From Nemertoderma westbladi (lineage: Eukaryota; Xenacoelomorpha; Nemertodermatida; Nemertodermatidae): DNA of 32,783 nucleotides. The stretch is taken from the NCBI GenBank assembly GCA_032718475.1, contig JAUCBJ010001365.1, positions 1 through 32,783 of the forward strand. Reading direction: 5' to 3'. How positions within the stretch are numbered: the stretch's first letter is position 1; every line of letters begins with the position of its first letter. Positions 9,135 to 18,235 of the stretch are shown piece after piece. Position numbers and translations under genes: made by a program. The notes under the pieces were generated by a model. The model searched no databases. It was not told the DNA's origin and saw only the letters and a list, made by a program, of their open reading frames with translations.

Positions 9135-9785
9135 AGGGTAGGTAGTACCGTTAGTCGAGAGTAAGAGTGTATGCAGTACCGTTAGTTAGAGTTAGGGAGT
9201 AAGAGGGTACGTAGTACCGTTAGCTAGAGAGTTAGTAAGAGTAGTAAGAGGGTACGTAGTACCGTTAGCTAGAGAGTTAGTAAGAGGGTACGTAGTACCG
9301 TTAGTAGAGGAGTTAGTAAGAGTAGTAAGAGGGTACGTAGTACCGTTAGCTAGAGAGTTAGTAAGAGTAGTAAGAGGGTACGTAGTACCGTTAGCTAGAG
9401 GAGTTAGTAAGGGTAGTAAGAGGGTACGTAGTACCGTTAGCTAGAGATTTAGTAAGAGTTTTTTTTTTTTGGCTGCTTAGTGCTTTTTTTATTTTTATTG
9501 ACAAACTTGACAAATATATAAAAAGACACATAAAAGTTATAAAAAATAAGAAAAACCTCACCCACCACCAGGCTACTGTACAATGTTGCTTGGCTTAGCG
9601 GGAATTTCAAAATTAGTTTATTCTGGTATCAGCATTTGCCAATCGGATGGAGGCTTGGGCGATGTCCTGATTTAGTAAGAGTAGTAAGAGGGTACGTAGT
9701 ACCGTTAGTAGAAGAGTTAGTAAGAGGGTACGTGTAGTATCGTTAGGAGAGTTAGTAGTAAGAGGGTACGTAGTACCGTTAGTTA
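9135..9785. repeat. Minisatellite with GGTACGTAGTACC core, split by a retrocopy
   Basis: About ten units of roughly 30-50 bp made of GGTACGTAGTACCGTTAG followed by AGAGAGTTAGTAAGAGTAGTAAGA. Each core is an inverted repeat (GGTAC-GTA-GTACC). The array is interrupted at 9459-9668 by a retrotransposed sequence. Confidence 0.88.
9459..9668 (-). mobile_element. 5'-truncated retrocopy with poly(A) tail and 13-bp target duplication
   Basis: The 210-bp insert is flanked by identical 13-bp copies of GATTTAGTAAGAG (9446-9458 and 9669-9681). On the minus strand it ends in 12 A (9470-9459), about 24 nt after an AATAAA (9499-9494). Its 5' end reads an open frame DIAQASIRLANADTRIN and then a stop, which looks like the C-terminus and 3' UTR of an mRNA. 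This is the hallmark of LINE-type target-primed reverse transcription. The source could be a cellular mRNA or a LINE; I do not recognise the 17 residues. Confidence 0.75.
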
Positions 9786-9925
9786 CAGAGTTAGAGAGTT
9801 GGAGAGTTAGTAGAGGTAGGGAGTTAGTAGAGGTAGAGAGTCAGTAGAGTTAGAGAGTCAGTAGAGTTAGAGAGTCAGTAGAGTTAGTAGAGCTAGTGGA
9901 GTTAGTTGAGTTAGCAGTAAGAGAG
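9786..9925. repeat. GAGTTAGAGAGTCAGTA minisatellite
   Basis: Tandem short units AGAGTTAGAGAGTCAGTAG and AGTTAGTAGAGGTAGGG, grading into the array on its left. Confidence 0.8.
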
Positions 9926-11091
9926 TAGAGAGCACAATATACCGTAGAAGTAGTAGCTAGAAAAGGTAGATAGGATAATAGCACAGAACAGGGGGGCAAA
10001 TAGAGATAAAACAAAAAAAATTTAAATAACACTAAGAACATCAGGATCACCTCCGAACTACAGAAGAGCCTTCTAGGTGGCCTTCGAAGGTCTGGTAGAC
10101 CACCCAGGGCTGAAGGGCAAGTCGGTGTAATACAACAGCCGGCATATAGTAGACAGGGAGGTGGATACACATAACAGAGGTGGGAGAAGTTGGAAGCGGA
10201 TAGACTTGAGGAGAAGCGACTGGAAGAAGTCGCCACGCGAGAAAGGCGGAGAGAGAATTAAATGCGTCGTGTAGACGAGCATATAATATAATATATATAA
10301 TAACAATAATTATAATTATAATATAATAATTCATATATATATTATACAGTATGTAATATATTATTCCGTATGTACCGTAGTCAAGCACAACCTTTTTCCA
10401 ATTAGCTACTGGGACTGGGGACTAATTGACTAGGGCGACAGGACGGGACTTAGACGGCTCCCAGTAACATGGTGCACACATGTGTGGGACCCGATAAGTG
10501 TGTGGTCATTAAACAACAAGGCGGAGTTCAGGATTTATTGTGAAAGCTCGTATCCTGCGGGATAAGAATCGTGCAGATGGGCACTACCGGGATATGAGTA
10601 GGAAGGGCACTTGATGGGACCACAGGCGTGGAGAGTGAGGAGTATGAGAGGAGAACGCAAGAGAGATAGCGAGAGGTGGTTTTGAGGCGCGTGGAGAGAA
10701 TGCGAGTGCAATTCAAATTTGGGGGGGGGGGGGGGGGAGGAGTAAGAGGCAGAGTGAGGGACAAGGAGGTCCGAAAGTTAGAGTGGAAGTAGAGAGAAGT
10801 AGAGGAGAATCAGGGTGAGAGTGGAGAGAAGTTAGAGTGGAGTGGAGATAAAATTGTGTGAGAGAAACCCACAATTGTCTCAAACCGAGACGCCAGATGT
10901 CTTGGTGTAACATAGGTTGGAGTTGCACCAAGAGAGGGTAGTAATATCATACCCAGAGGGAGCGGCCTGGAAAGCCGACTCCAATTAAGATAACTCCACC
11001 CCACACCCGATGGTAGATCGGGTTCCAGCGGAATTGAAGCGCATTCGAAGGTGATGCTATCTTCTCACCGGGAAGATAGCATGGGGGGGAG
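9926..11091 (+). other. Element 2 internal region up to the polypurine tract
   Basis: Purine-rich sequence with an AT-rich island (about 10277-10370), a 17-G run at 10721-10737 and no complete gene. A plus-strand stretch near 10170-10260 can be read as a Glu/Arg-rich helix (EADRLEEKRLEEVATREARR), reminiscent of the coiled-coil ORF in the tandem units, but with stops around it. A perfect 10-bp inverted repeat (11054-11063 with 11073-11082) sits just before the purine run that leads into the LTR. Confidence 0.4.
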
Positions 11092-11768
11092 TGTGAGCGG
11101 ATTCAATTCCGCCTCACTATCCCCATAAAGTTGGGGAGTGGCGCCTTTTTCAGCAATATTGGGGATACGAGGTTAATCACAATTAACCTCGTATCACACC
11201 CAATAACGGGGACAACATACAGCCCCGAAGGCCACACACAAAGGAGGTTAGAGGTCAAGCCACCTCGAGAGGGAAAGTAACAGCAGCGGGGGGGGGGGGG
11301 GGGGGGGAAGCACTCCCACAGAGGTGGGAGCCGAGAATTAAGATATTAGCCAATAGGGGCGGGGAAAGCATCCGCTAGATAGAGAGGCCAAAGGTAGTGT
11401 AGGAACAACCAATATATTATATTACACACAGTTAAGTTATTCAGTTATCTCAGTCATCCAGTGCAGATCGGTGACAATTTCGTACCGTCACCGTCATTGC
11501 CGGTATAACATTCATATTACTATTAACATATTATATCGACAACTGTGCTATTATATTCTATATCAATAACAGTCAACCTATAACAATATTAGAACGATAA
11601 CAACAAACTATCTTTTGCCAATTACACGGTGACGCGTAACGCAACAAACCGGTCGGGATCCCCTGATCCCGTCACAATTGTTGCTCATTGTTGCTCGTTG
11701 TTGGTCACTGTTGCTCGTTGTGCATTTTAGCAGCTACCAGTCTCATCACTAGGAGCGCCGGTGTAACA
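11092..11768 (+). repeat. Element 2 LTR (diverged relative of the tandem-unit LTR)
   Basis: It starts with TGTGAGCGGATTCAATTCCG after a purine run; the tandem units have TGTAAGCGGATTCAATTCCG at 24488 and 31553. Further matches are AGAGGTCAAGCCACCTC, the GCCAATAG (CCAAT) block with a GC-rich neighbour, AGTGTAGG and an ACTGTGCTATTATAT-type block. A perfect 14-bp hairpin (11164-11177 with 11182-11195) and a 20-G run (11288-11307) lie inside. The right end, TAACA at 11768, is the best TG...CA choice but is not proven. Confidence 0.6.
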
Positions 11769-12360
11769 AATTGAGTAGTAAATAAAATTGAATCCTTATT
11801 TGAAGAATCTATCAAGTTTATATCGAGCCTTTCACAGCAAAGGTTGGACAACGCGTTGGTTGAACACGCTCTCTTTATTCAAACTACTGTATGATTCAAC
11901 CTTGACATATATCTGTTATTGTTTTCCAACTTTAATGTAATATTGGTGGTAGCCTATGAGCAACAGCGACATAAAGCCTGACACCCATTATACTTTAGGA
12001 AGCCCTAGGCCTACAGTAGATTAGCAACGCGACACTACTCTGCATAGAACATATCTTACCTCAATATCGGTAGATGCTCTCCGTCAAAGCGTGGGCGGGC
12101 TCCTTACACTGCGCATGTTTGACTGCGCAAACGAAATGCTTAACTTTTTGGATCTCTTCGACCAACGGCCATAGCCACAATGAAGTACTCCAAGAAAAGA
12201 TTTATCCAACTTGGTATTTCTGCCGCCAAGGCCGCATACTTCGTATGAACTTTGTAAAAAAATTGTTTTTCATTAAATATCATTAATCTGGAGACAAAGG
12301 CTGGAGACAACTTACGCCTAAGGGGTAGGGGGGGATTGAGAGCAAGGCCAGATCAGGCGG
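11769..12360. other. Intergenic, nothing recognised
   Basis: No gene, RNA gene or clear repeat is seen between the LTR and the minus-strand LINE. A 70-codon plus frame at 12074-12286 has no recognisable features. Confidence 0.35.
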
Positions 12361-13380
12361 ATGATGTTTTAATTAATTTAGGTTTATGTTTATTTTATCT
12401 TACTTTATAAATTTAATTATAATTATTATTCTATTCTATTAATTTTATTAATTAGTTATTTATACCAGTTCTTCCATGAGTAGTTCTTTTAAATCTTTTG
12501 AAAATGATTGTTTTGTTTTTTTGTTTTTTATTTTTAGTGGTAGTGAGATCCAAGTTATTGCCCCGTGGTATATTTGAGATTTTTGAGTTTGCTGAAGTCT
12601 GGTACGATGAATGAAGTAGTTGCGGGTAGCTGTAGAACGTGTGATGTGGGAGTGAATAAGACTTGTCGGTTTAAACAGTGATGTAATGTATTCTTGTTTT
12701 TTGTGATTAATAATTTCCCACATAAGTTTAGCCGTTTCGAGTTTATATAGTTTGTCAATAGGTATAATGTTTAGTGATCTGTAAATCGGTGGTGCGTGTG
12801 CTAAGTAGTGGTTGAAGGTAATCGCGCGTATTATTTTGTTAACCTTGACTCTAATTGGATTAATATTTTTTGCACTTGAGTTTCCCCATAGAATTATTCC
12901 GTATGACAAGTACAAGTAAGGATGGATGAAGGTATGGTATAATGATTTTAATATTTTCAGAGGTAAGATATATCGTAGTTTAAAAAATAAACCAGCGGAT
13001 TTTGAAATTTTTTTGTTTACATAAGCGCAGTGTTGTTGCCAAGTCAGTTTATTGTCGATAAATAAGCCTAAGAATTTAGTTGATTCTACAATATTGACTG
13101 GTTTCCCTTGAATTATAACTTGTTCGTCGGTAGTATTTTGTTTTTTAGTGATAAGTAGGTATTCCGTTTTTTTTTAGATTTAGTGAGAGCTTATTGTCTA
13201 ATAGCCATTCTTCAAGTTTGGTAAGTTCCTTATTAACAGTGTCGATGAGGGTGTCTTGGTTTGGGTGATAGTACAGTAGATTTGTGTCATCAGCGAAGAG
13301 AGTTGTTGTTAATTGTCTACAGTTTGGTAAGTCGTTAATGTATAAAAGGAATAGTGTGGCACTTAGAATACTATTATTGT
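12360..13380 (-). mobile_element. CR1/jockey-like non-LTR retrotransposon, 5'-truncated
   Basis: On the minus strand the element begins inside its reverse transcriptase near 13380 and runs to an AT-rich 3' untranslated tail near 12360. Loss of the 5' side is the usual result of incomplete target-primed reverse transcription. The coding part is broken by at least one frameshift. No target duplication was resolved. Confidence 0.8.
12462..13378 (-). pseudogene. Reverse transcriptase (CR1/jockey-like), C-terminal half, frameshifted
   Basis: Minus-strand reading from 13378 gives SILSATLFLLYINDLPN and then the catalytic FADD at 13297-13286. Next come LEEWLLDNKLSLNLKK, the thumb block FLGLFIDNKLTWQQH and SAGLFFKLRYILPLKILKSLYH. 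The last open stretch (12915-12460) has YGIILWGNS and a PLKIKN...FSKDLKELL end, typical of the C-terminus of CR1/jockey-like RTs. The frame changes at a run of nine T at about 13170-13180. The endonuclease and the first RT blocks are missing. The encoded enzyme would have made cDNA at the nicked target; this copy cannot. Confidence 0.82.
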
Positions 13381-14189
13381 CCCCCTATCTCTTAAATTCG
13401 TTATAATGTAACTGATATAGTATTCATCGGATTGAACTTCATCGGCTTGATACTGTAGAGGCCAATATAGTACATTACCTCAGGTGATCACACCATACCT
13501 ACTGTAGATGCATCACAAACAACTTTAAATCCCCAATGAGATTCTCCCCTATAGTCGGGATACAGTTGTATATAATAATATATGAAATATTTTGCTTTAT
13601 AAATCAATAAATCTTGGACATTCACGGCCGCTCAAGTTCTAATGTCACGGGTTTCTAAACATGATCACAAGTCCGTGATTTCTTTATAACCAACTGTTTG
13701 TATGTTATGCATCGCGTGTAGCATGAATGGCAAACACAAGTGTTTATATATCAAACATAAAGTACTCTTGTGTTCATATAAGCAATATAATTGAATAAAA
13801 TACACAGTAGGTGTGTTCGGAGCTGCGCATGTACCAGCTTAGTACTTTATGTTGAAAGATTTGCTTCAATTTAATAATAAAGAAATATTTAAATGATCAA
13901 AATAACTTTCTGTAATTTTCTTTATTGCTACATTTTGCGCCTATTTCCGAACTGTATCCTTTGCAACAATCGATTCTCATAATTATAACGAAGTGATTTT
14001 AATAAATACTTTAATTGTTTATTGTGTCATTGAAGTTCGCCAAATTAGAGACTTATGTGATGTAAGTCTGTTTCATCTTGAAGGTGACTGGTGATAATTC
14101 AACAATACAATACAATAACAGGCCCTTCATGAAGAAATAAAGACCGGCAATCAAATAAATATTAAAAAAATATCGTAAAAGTTGGAGGA
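13381..14189. other. AT-rich intergenic DNA upstream of the BRI3-like gene
   Basis: No gene is seen. It contains a 13-bp perfect inverted repeat (13754-13766 with 13841-13853). No TATA box at a clear distance from the downstream gene could be chosen with confidence in this AT-rich sequence. Confidence 0.4.
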
Positions 14190-14528
14190 ATGGCCGCTCC
14201 CCCATCGGATCAGCCGCCGTCGTATAATCAAGATCCGCTATACCAGCAACCAGAATTCAACACCCAGCAACCTCCTACCTTCAACATGGTTACCCAGCAA
14301 CCACAATTCAACCCCCAGCAACCTCCCACAGTCAACGTGTTTACCCAGCAACCAACCATAGCCATCGAAGGCGTCTGTCCGGCCTGCAGGGCGGGGGTGC
14401 TAAAGGAAGATTTTACGTGTTTCGGTATCTGTTGCGCGATAGTTTTCTTTCCGGTCGGTATTCTATGTTGTATAGCCTTGAAACAACGCCGATGTCCCAG
14501 TTGTCATGCAATACCCGCCAAGTTATAA
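14190..14528 (+). CDS. BRI3-like (brain protein I3) small membrane protein
   Basis: A 112-residue protein with a good start context (GGAGGAATGG). The N-terminal half is rich in Pro, Gln and Asn, with two near-repeats of the TQQP(P/Q)FN type (about residues 24-55), and carries PPSY at residues 9-12, a WW-domain (Nedd4-type ligase) docking motif. The C-terminal half has CPACRAGVLKEDFT, a hydrophobic segment FGICCAIVFFPVGILCC (about residues 83-99) and RRCPSCHA. This CPxC - membrane segment - CPxC layout is the signature of animal BRI3/I3 proteins (about 125 residues in mammals), which are associated with lysosomal/endosomal membranes. It is intronless here, unlike the multi-exon vertebrate gene, so it may be a retrocopy, but the frame is intact. 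An AATAAA overlaps the stop and a second lies at 14565-14570. Confidence 0.82.
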   Translation: MAAPPSDQPPSYNQDPLYQQPEFNTQQPPTFNMVTQQPQFNPQQPPTVNVFTQQPTIAIEGVCPACRAGVLKEDFTCFGICCAIVFFPVGILCCIALKQRRCPSCHAIPAKL

Positions 14529-14570
14529 TAAACATATCATTACAGCATATAAACAGATGGCTTTAATAAA
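14527..14570 (+). terminator. Polyadenylation signals of the BRI3-like gene
   Basis: AATAAA occurs at 14527-14532, overlapping the stop codon, and again at 14565-14570. The second is better placed to serve as the signal. Confidence 0.5.
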
Positions 14571-14811
14571 CAACAACAATTACATATACTGTATGTTCTA
14601 CTGTAGGAAATACAGTAGATAATTAATATGGGCAGGTACAATAAGCGGCGCTACACACCGCATCGACTAAATTACTTGCTAACTTTAAGTATTAAAAGCA
14701 CAATGAATAATACGACGCAGTAACCATAGCAGCCTCAATTACGTGTAACATCACCGCACCAGGCACCTCAACAGAATAAATTGATAACTAATAATTTTAT
14801 GTTAATTATTC

Positions 14812-15064
14812 AAGGCCCGTTTCCGCGCTGCCATTTTTGAGCTTTATTTAAAGCTTTTTTTAGTTAAAACAATTTCTACAGTAGAAACTCATTGCTTCAA
14901 GATGAATCTGAGAATTTTGGAATGTTAAAACCTAAAATTTAGAATAATGCTCCAAAAAAAGGTTACAATAAAACTTGGAAAAAAGGCTCAACAAATATCT
15001 TGAAAAACAGCTCAAAAAAAGATCAGAATACCGCACACAAAAAAGCAGCGCGGAAACAGGCCTT
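14812..15064. mobile_element. MITE-like element with 20-bp terminal inverted repeats
   Basis: The left end AAGGCCCGTTTCCGCGCTGC (14812-14831) is repeated as its reverse complement at 15045-15064 with one C/T difference. The 253-bp interior is AT-rich, non-coding, and has subterminal TTTTTGAGC words in both orientations (about 14834-14842 and, inverted, near 14985 and 15008). This is the layout of a non-autonomous DNA transposon. I could not see a clear target-site duplication, so the superfamily is open. Confidence 0.75.
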
Positions 15065-16146
15065 TAGAAAGATAAATTTATCTTCATGTTTTAGAATTTA
15101 GCCATCTTGCTATAAGATCTTGTAGATGTAGAACCTTATAATGTTATATTTGCTTTAGGAGATTTGTTGTTGGTGTCTACAGTATTTTAATCTCATGTGC
15201 TTTTATTTCATGTTGGATCAACCACCTAAAGGATTTATTTAAGTAAATTCATACAGATCATATTCATGATGTTGCTGATAAACCATAACGGTTGGTGGTG
15301 ATGAGCCACAGGGTCAGTGGTGAGTCTTAGTGTAGTTTTGTACGGGACAGGGGCCAACTATGGATTCTCAATCGTTCGTTTGCCTGTCTGTGTACATGTT
15401 TTAAAGTATATTAGCAACTGCTGGGTCAACTTTGATGAAATTTAGGATCCGTGTAAACAATCTGGCCTACACAGTACGTAAATGTTATCGATGAACGTAA
15501 CGGCGTAATCCGTCTGCTGTTGATTGAAAAATGTAATGAACATCAGGTGGGTTAGGCTACTTAACTGACTGACAGTAGTGACGTAGCAGAGAGGAGGAGG
15601 GGGGCTGATTACCTCAAATGGGCATATAAAATAAATAACAGTAGATTATGCCTACTCGCGGAAATAATAATGTAAAATTTGCTATTGAATTCCGCTTATT
15701 GATAAGGTCTACCCCAGCATTGGGCATTTTGAAAAAAGGTGAATAAATCCTGCAATTAAATTTTAGTTTGCAGAAATGGTTTCCAATGAGAGTACAGTAC
15801 ATCAACTGCGAAATTTGTTCCAACAGATTCGACCTTTGTACCAATCAAAGAAAATGATATATATAAAATTACCTTTGATATTTCAACTACATAATAATAT
15901 AATGTTAACCATAATAAGTAAACGGAGCAATACAGCAATATCGTAAATATATTTCGAATTAATATTATAATTCATTGTCAATAACAAACACACTAACTAA
16001 TAGAAGATACAGTAGATATACTGTATTGAATATGAGATATGTATATTGTTAATATTGTTAACTGTTAATTTTGCAACTACCTACACTAACCTGAATTACA
16101 TTACTTCATCATAATTTTAACCGATGAACTGATTTAGTACAATGGA
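15065..16146. other. AT-rich intergenic DNA
   Basis: No gene is recognised. The stretch near 15360-15450 (GTTCGTTTGCCTGTCTGTG ... GGGTCAACTTTGATGAAATTT) has the look of a dispersed repeat, but I cannot name it. Confidence 0.35.
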
Positions 16147-16473
16147 ATGCATACTATTAGTATATTTTTTATTGTGGTTGAAGGTTTTCTGTATAATATA
16201 GCCAGTCTGTCAGGAAGCATTGGGTACTGTCAAAAACTTGTTAGTGTAGAAGACGAGTTCTTTTCAACGCATGCCATGACACAACGAAGTCGGAAATATT
16301 CCAACTATCCGAAACGCCACCTCATCACGAGACTCAGCTGCCACGGGTTTCACCATAAACTCTGCTATGAACCTAAATGTAATAACAGGAATGAATTGTG
16401 TTCGTGTTATCTCTGTGGGAACCATAGAGCACTCTTCTACACGCGCTTGAATGTAGCAAACTTAAATTCTTGA
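16147..16473 (+). CDS. Unrecognised small Cys-rich ORF
   Basis: A 108-codon frame with an ATG start. The first 30 residues are hydrophobic (ISIFFIVV...FLYNIASL) and could act as a signal or anchor. Residues about 65-92 are rich in Cys and His with the spacing C-x6-C-x4-C-x6-C-x-C-x2-C. I know no family with this pattern. It stands alone in AT-rich DNA, where a frame of this length is uncommon but can arise by chance. It may be an exon, a secreted peptide gene or spurious. Confidence 0.2.
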   Translation: MHTISIFFIVVEGFLYNIASLSGSIGYCQKLVSVEDEFFSTHAMTQRSRKYSNYPKRHLITRLSCHGFHHKLCYEPKCNNRNELCSCYLCGNHRALFYTRLNVANLNS

Positions 16474-17753
16474 AAGATCTTGACAGACTGTAATTTTATA
16501 TTTATTATAACAATTTATTTACTTAATTATGTTAAGTTCTCTTTTAATCATCTATATTTTACACATACTGAAAGGTGAATGAAAGGCCCATGTGCCTAAT
16601 TAATTTTAAAATATAATATTCACTCGTTGTCAGATGGGGTACTTTTAGAAAGATAAGGAACTTCACGTCTGTTTCAATTTGGCCAGTTAAACAGATATAC
16701 AATATTACTACAGTACACTGCAGCTGTCTGCCACTGTCTCTTGCTCTTCTTAATGTTACTCTTCTTGTTGTACTGTACAGTACTTCTTGTTTATTGTGCT
16801 ACTGTATATTTATGTTTTGTTCCCACCTCGGTGTGTAGGCCTACGATTAAATTAAATTAAATTAATTAATTAATTAATAAAGATGACGCCAGGGTTTAGT
16901 AATTTCTAAATAGGTAATTTCAAACTTCATCCGTCTGATATTGCAAGCTAAAATGTGATCAGGACGAATCTTGTCCATTCTCTATAAAGAACTTGCTTAA
17001 ACTTTTAGTTTACCTAATTTCAATTACTGTACTGTATGACAAAACGTGTGAAATTAGTTATAATTGCATTGTTTCCAAAGTCGTCCTATTATTTTTTCAT
17101 TTTTATTTTTTAAATTTTTTGACAATAAAAAAACGTTGGAATAACGTTTCTGGTTAGCAGGGGTAATGTAGTAAATATGATATTTATTAACTTTAATTTT
17201 AGAATTTTCATACAGTACTATGCGACGGGTGTGGCCTACCTTTTAATTATCCTACTCTGTATAACCTTTTCCTTTCCTTCAATATGATATTGTAACGTCA
17301 CCACGCATGTGGTGCAATCCGGTGAGACTGGAATACGGTAACTATTAAAAACGAGTAGGATTACAAGACTCGCGCAGAACAAGACTAGATGAAAAATGGT
17401 GACTTTGCACTTATATACATAACTAGATCGGTTATTGTTTTGGTTAGATAAATTTGGGGGGGGGGGGGGGGGTGGATACGGCCCACCCACTGTATTTTTG
17501 TAATCGTTTTATGAAATCCTACGAAATTTGGACACTACGTAAAAAATTTTCGAAGAACATTTTCAAAACTGAAAATTTCATGCTGGTTTAATTTTTGTTA
17601 TTGATTTCTAGTTCTATTTTAATTTATTGTCTAGTTTAGCAATAATTTTAACGATTCTCTATTTTAGTTATACTGTATGTAATTTTAAATATTGTCTACT
17701 TTGGTTATATCATTATTTATAATTATATTATTATAATTATTAATTATACAGTA
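16474..17753. other. AT-rich intergenic DNA up to the tandem array
   Basis: No firm gene. It holds an ATTA-type simple repeat at about 16848-16878 and a 17-G run at 17456-17472. A minus-strand frame (about 17446-17239) has one strong hydrophobic segment (VTIFHLVLFCASLVILLVF), but it lacks a usable ATG. Confidence 0.4.
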
Positions 17754-17963
17754 AGTGTAGGGCTAAAACCAATATGTGTCAATGATATAACTCTTGTAAT
17801 CACTGATTATTAGTTAGTTGATTCCCTTACGGTTGTGAGACCGGAATAGGTTTTGACCATCGTTACTACATCATTGTTACTGATACTATTTGCATTGCAT
17901 ATTATTATATTCAGACTGTGCTATATTATCAATTGCTGTGATTATCAATACTGACAACTAACA
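17754..17963 (+). repeat. Right part of LTR (copy 1), left part missing
   Basis: Begins AGTGTAGGGCTAAAACC and is the same as the right part of the LTR at 24814-25024. The 326 bp that precede this point in the other LTRs are replaced by unrelated AT-rich DNA. Confidence 0.6.
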
Positions 17964-18039
17964 CCGTTGTTTTTCTATCGGCCTTTGGCCAAAGATATTA
18001 TCCAGCCATCAGTTAGCCCAGCAGCCCAGCGACGCAACG

Positions 18040-18235
18040 ATGCGTACAACCTACACCAGTCGGGAGCTGATACTGCCAACTCCGTCAGCCCAGTCACAGT
18101 CAAAAACTACCGACGACGAACTGTGACCACAACCCAAGAGGACAAGATGAGCAGAAGGTCGAGGTTCCGAAGTCGCTGGCTGACCACAGGCCGAGGGCGA
18201 CGAATGGCCCACCGGAACGGCGATGGTGGGGCTGA
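18040..18235 (+). pseudogene. gag-like region, first fragment (copy 1)
   Basis: The first ATG after the LTR (18040) opens 28 codons to a TGA at 18124. A second frame then continues with a plausible charged stretch (GQDEQKVEVPKSLADHRP) up to 18235. The following ORF begins in the original frame. This looks like one protein start broken by two small frame changes. A third frame from 17967 is open for 94 codons but is Arg/Ser-rich in the manner of an off-frame reading and lacks an ATG. Function is unknown. Equivalent positions are 25101-25296 and 32172-32367. Confidence 0.3.

Larger units (their letters stand above)
7819..11768 (+). mobile_element. LTR 'element 2': 3' part, related to the tandem units
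   Basis: It opens with about 60 bp homologous to the end of the gag-like ORF of the tandem units (residues RVTFPHYSI shared with 20580-20610). It then has a purine-rich, minisatellite-laden 3' region, a polypurine run (11083-11091) and an LTR. No RT, RNase H or integrase was seen. Its 5' part is not in the window, presumably lost or displaced with the BEL/Pao insertion. It is a diverged relative of the element arrayed from 17754 onward. Confidence 0.55.

Noticed and set aside
9135-9785. CRISPR-like look of regularly spaced repeats
   Set aside because: Unit lengths vary, 'spacers' are themselves the same sequence, there are no cas genes, and the surroundings are eukaryotic.
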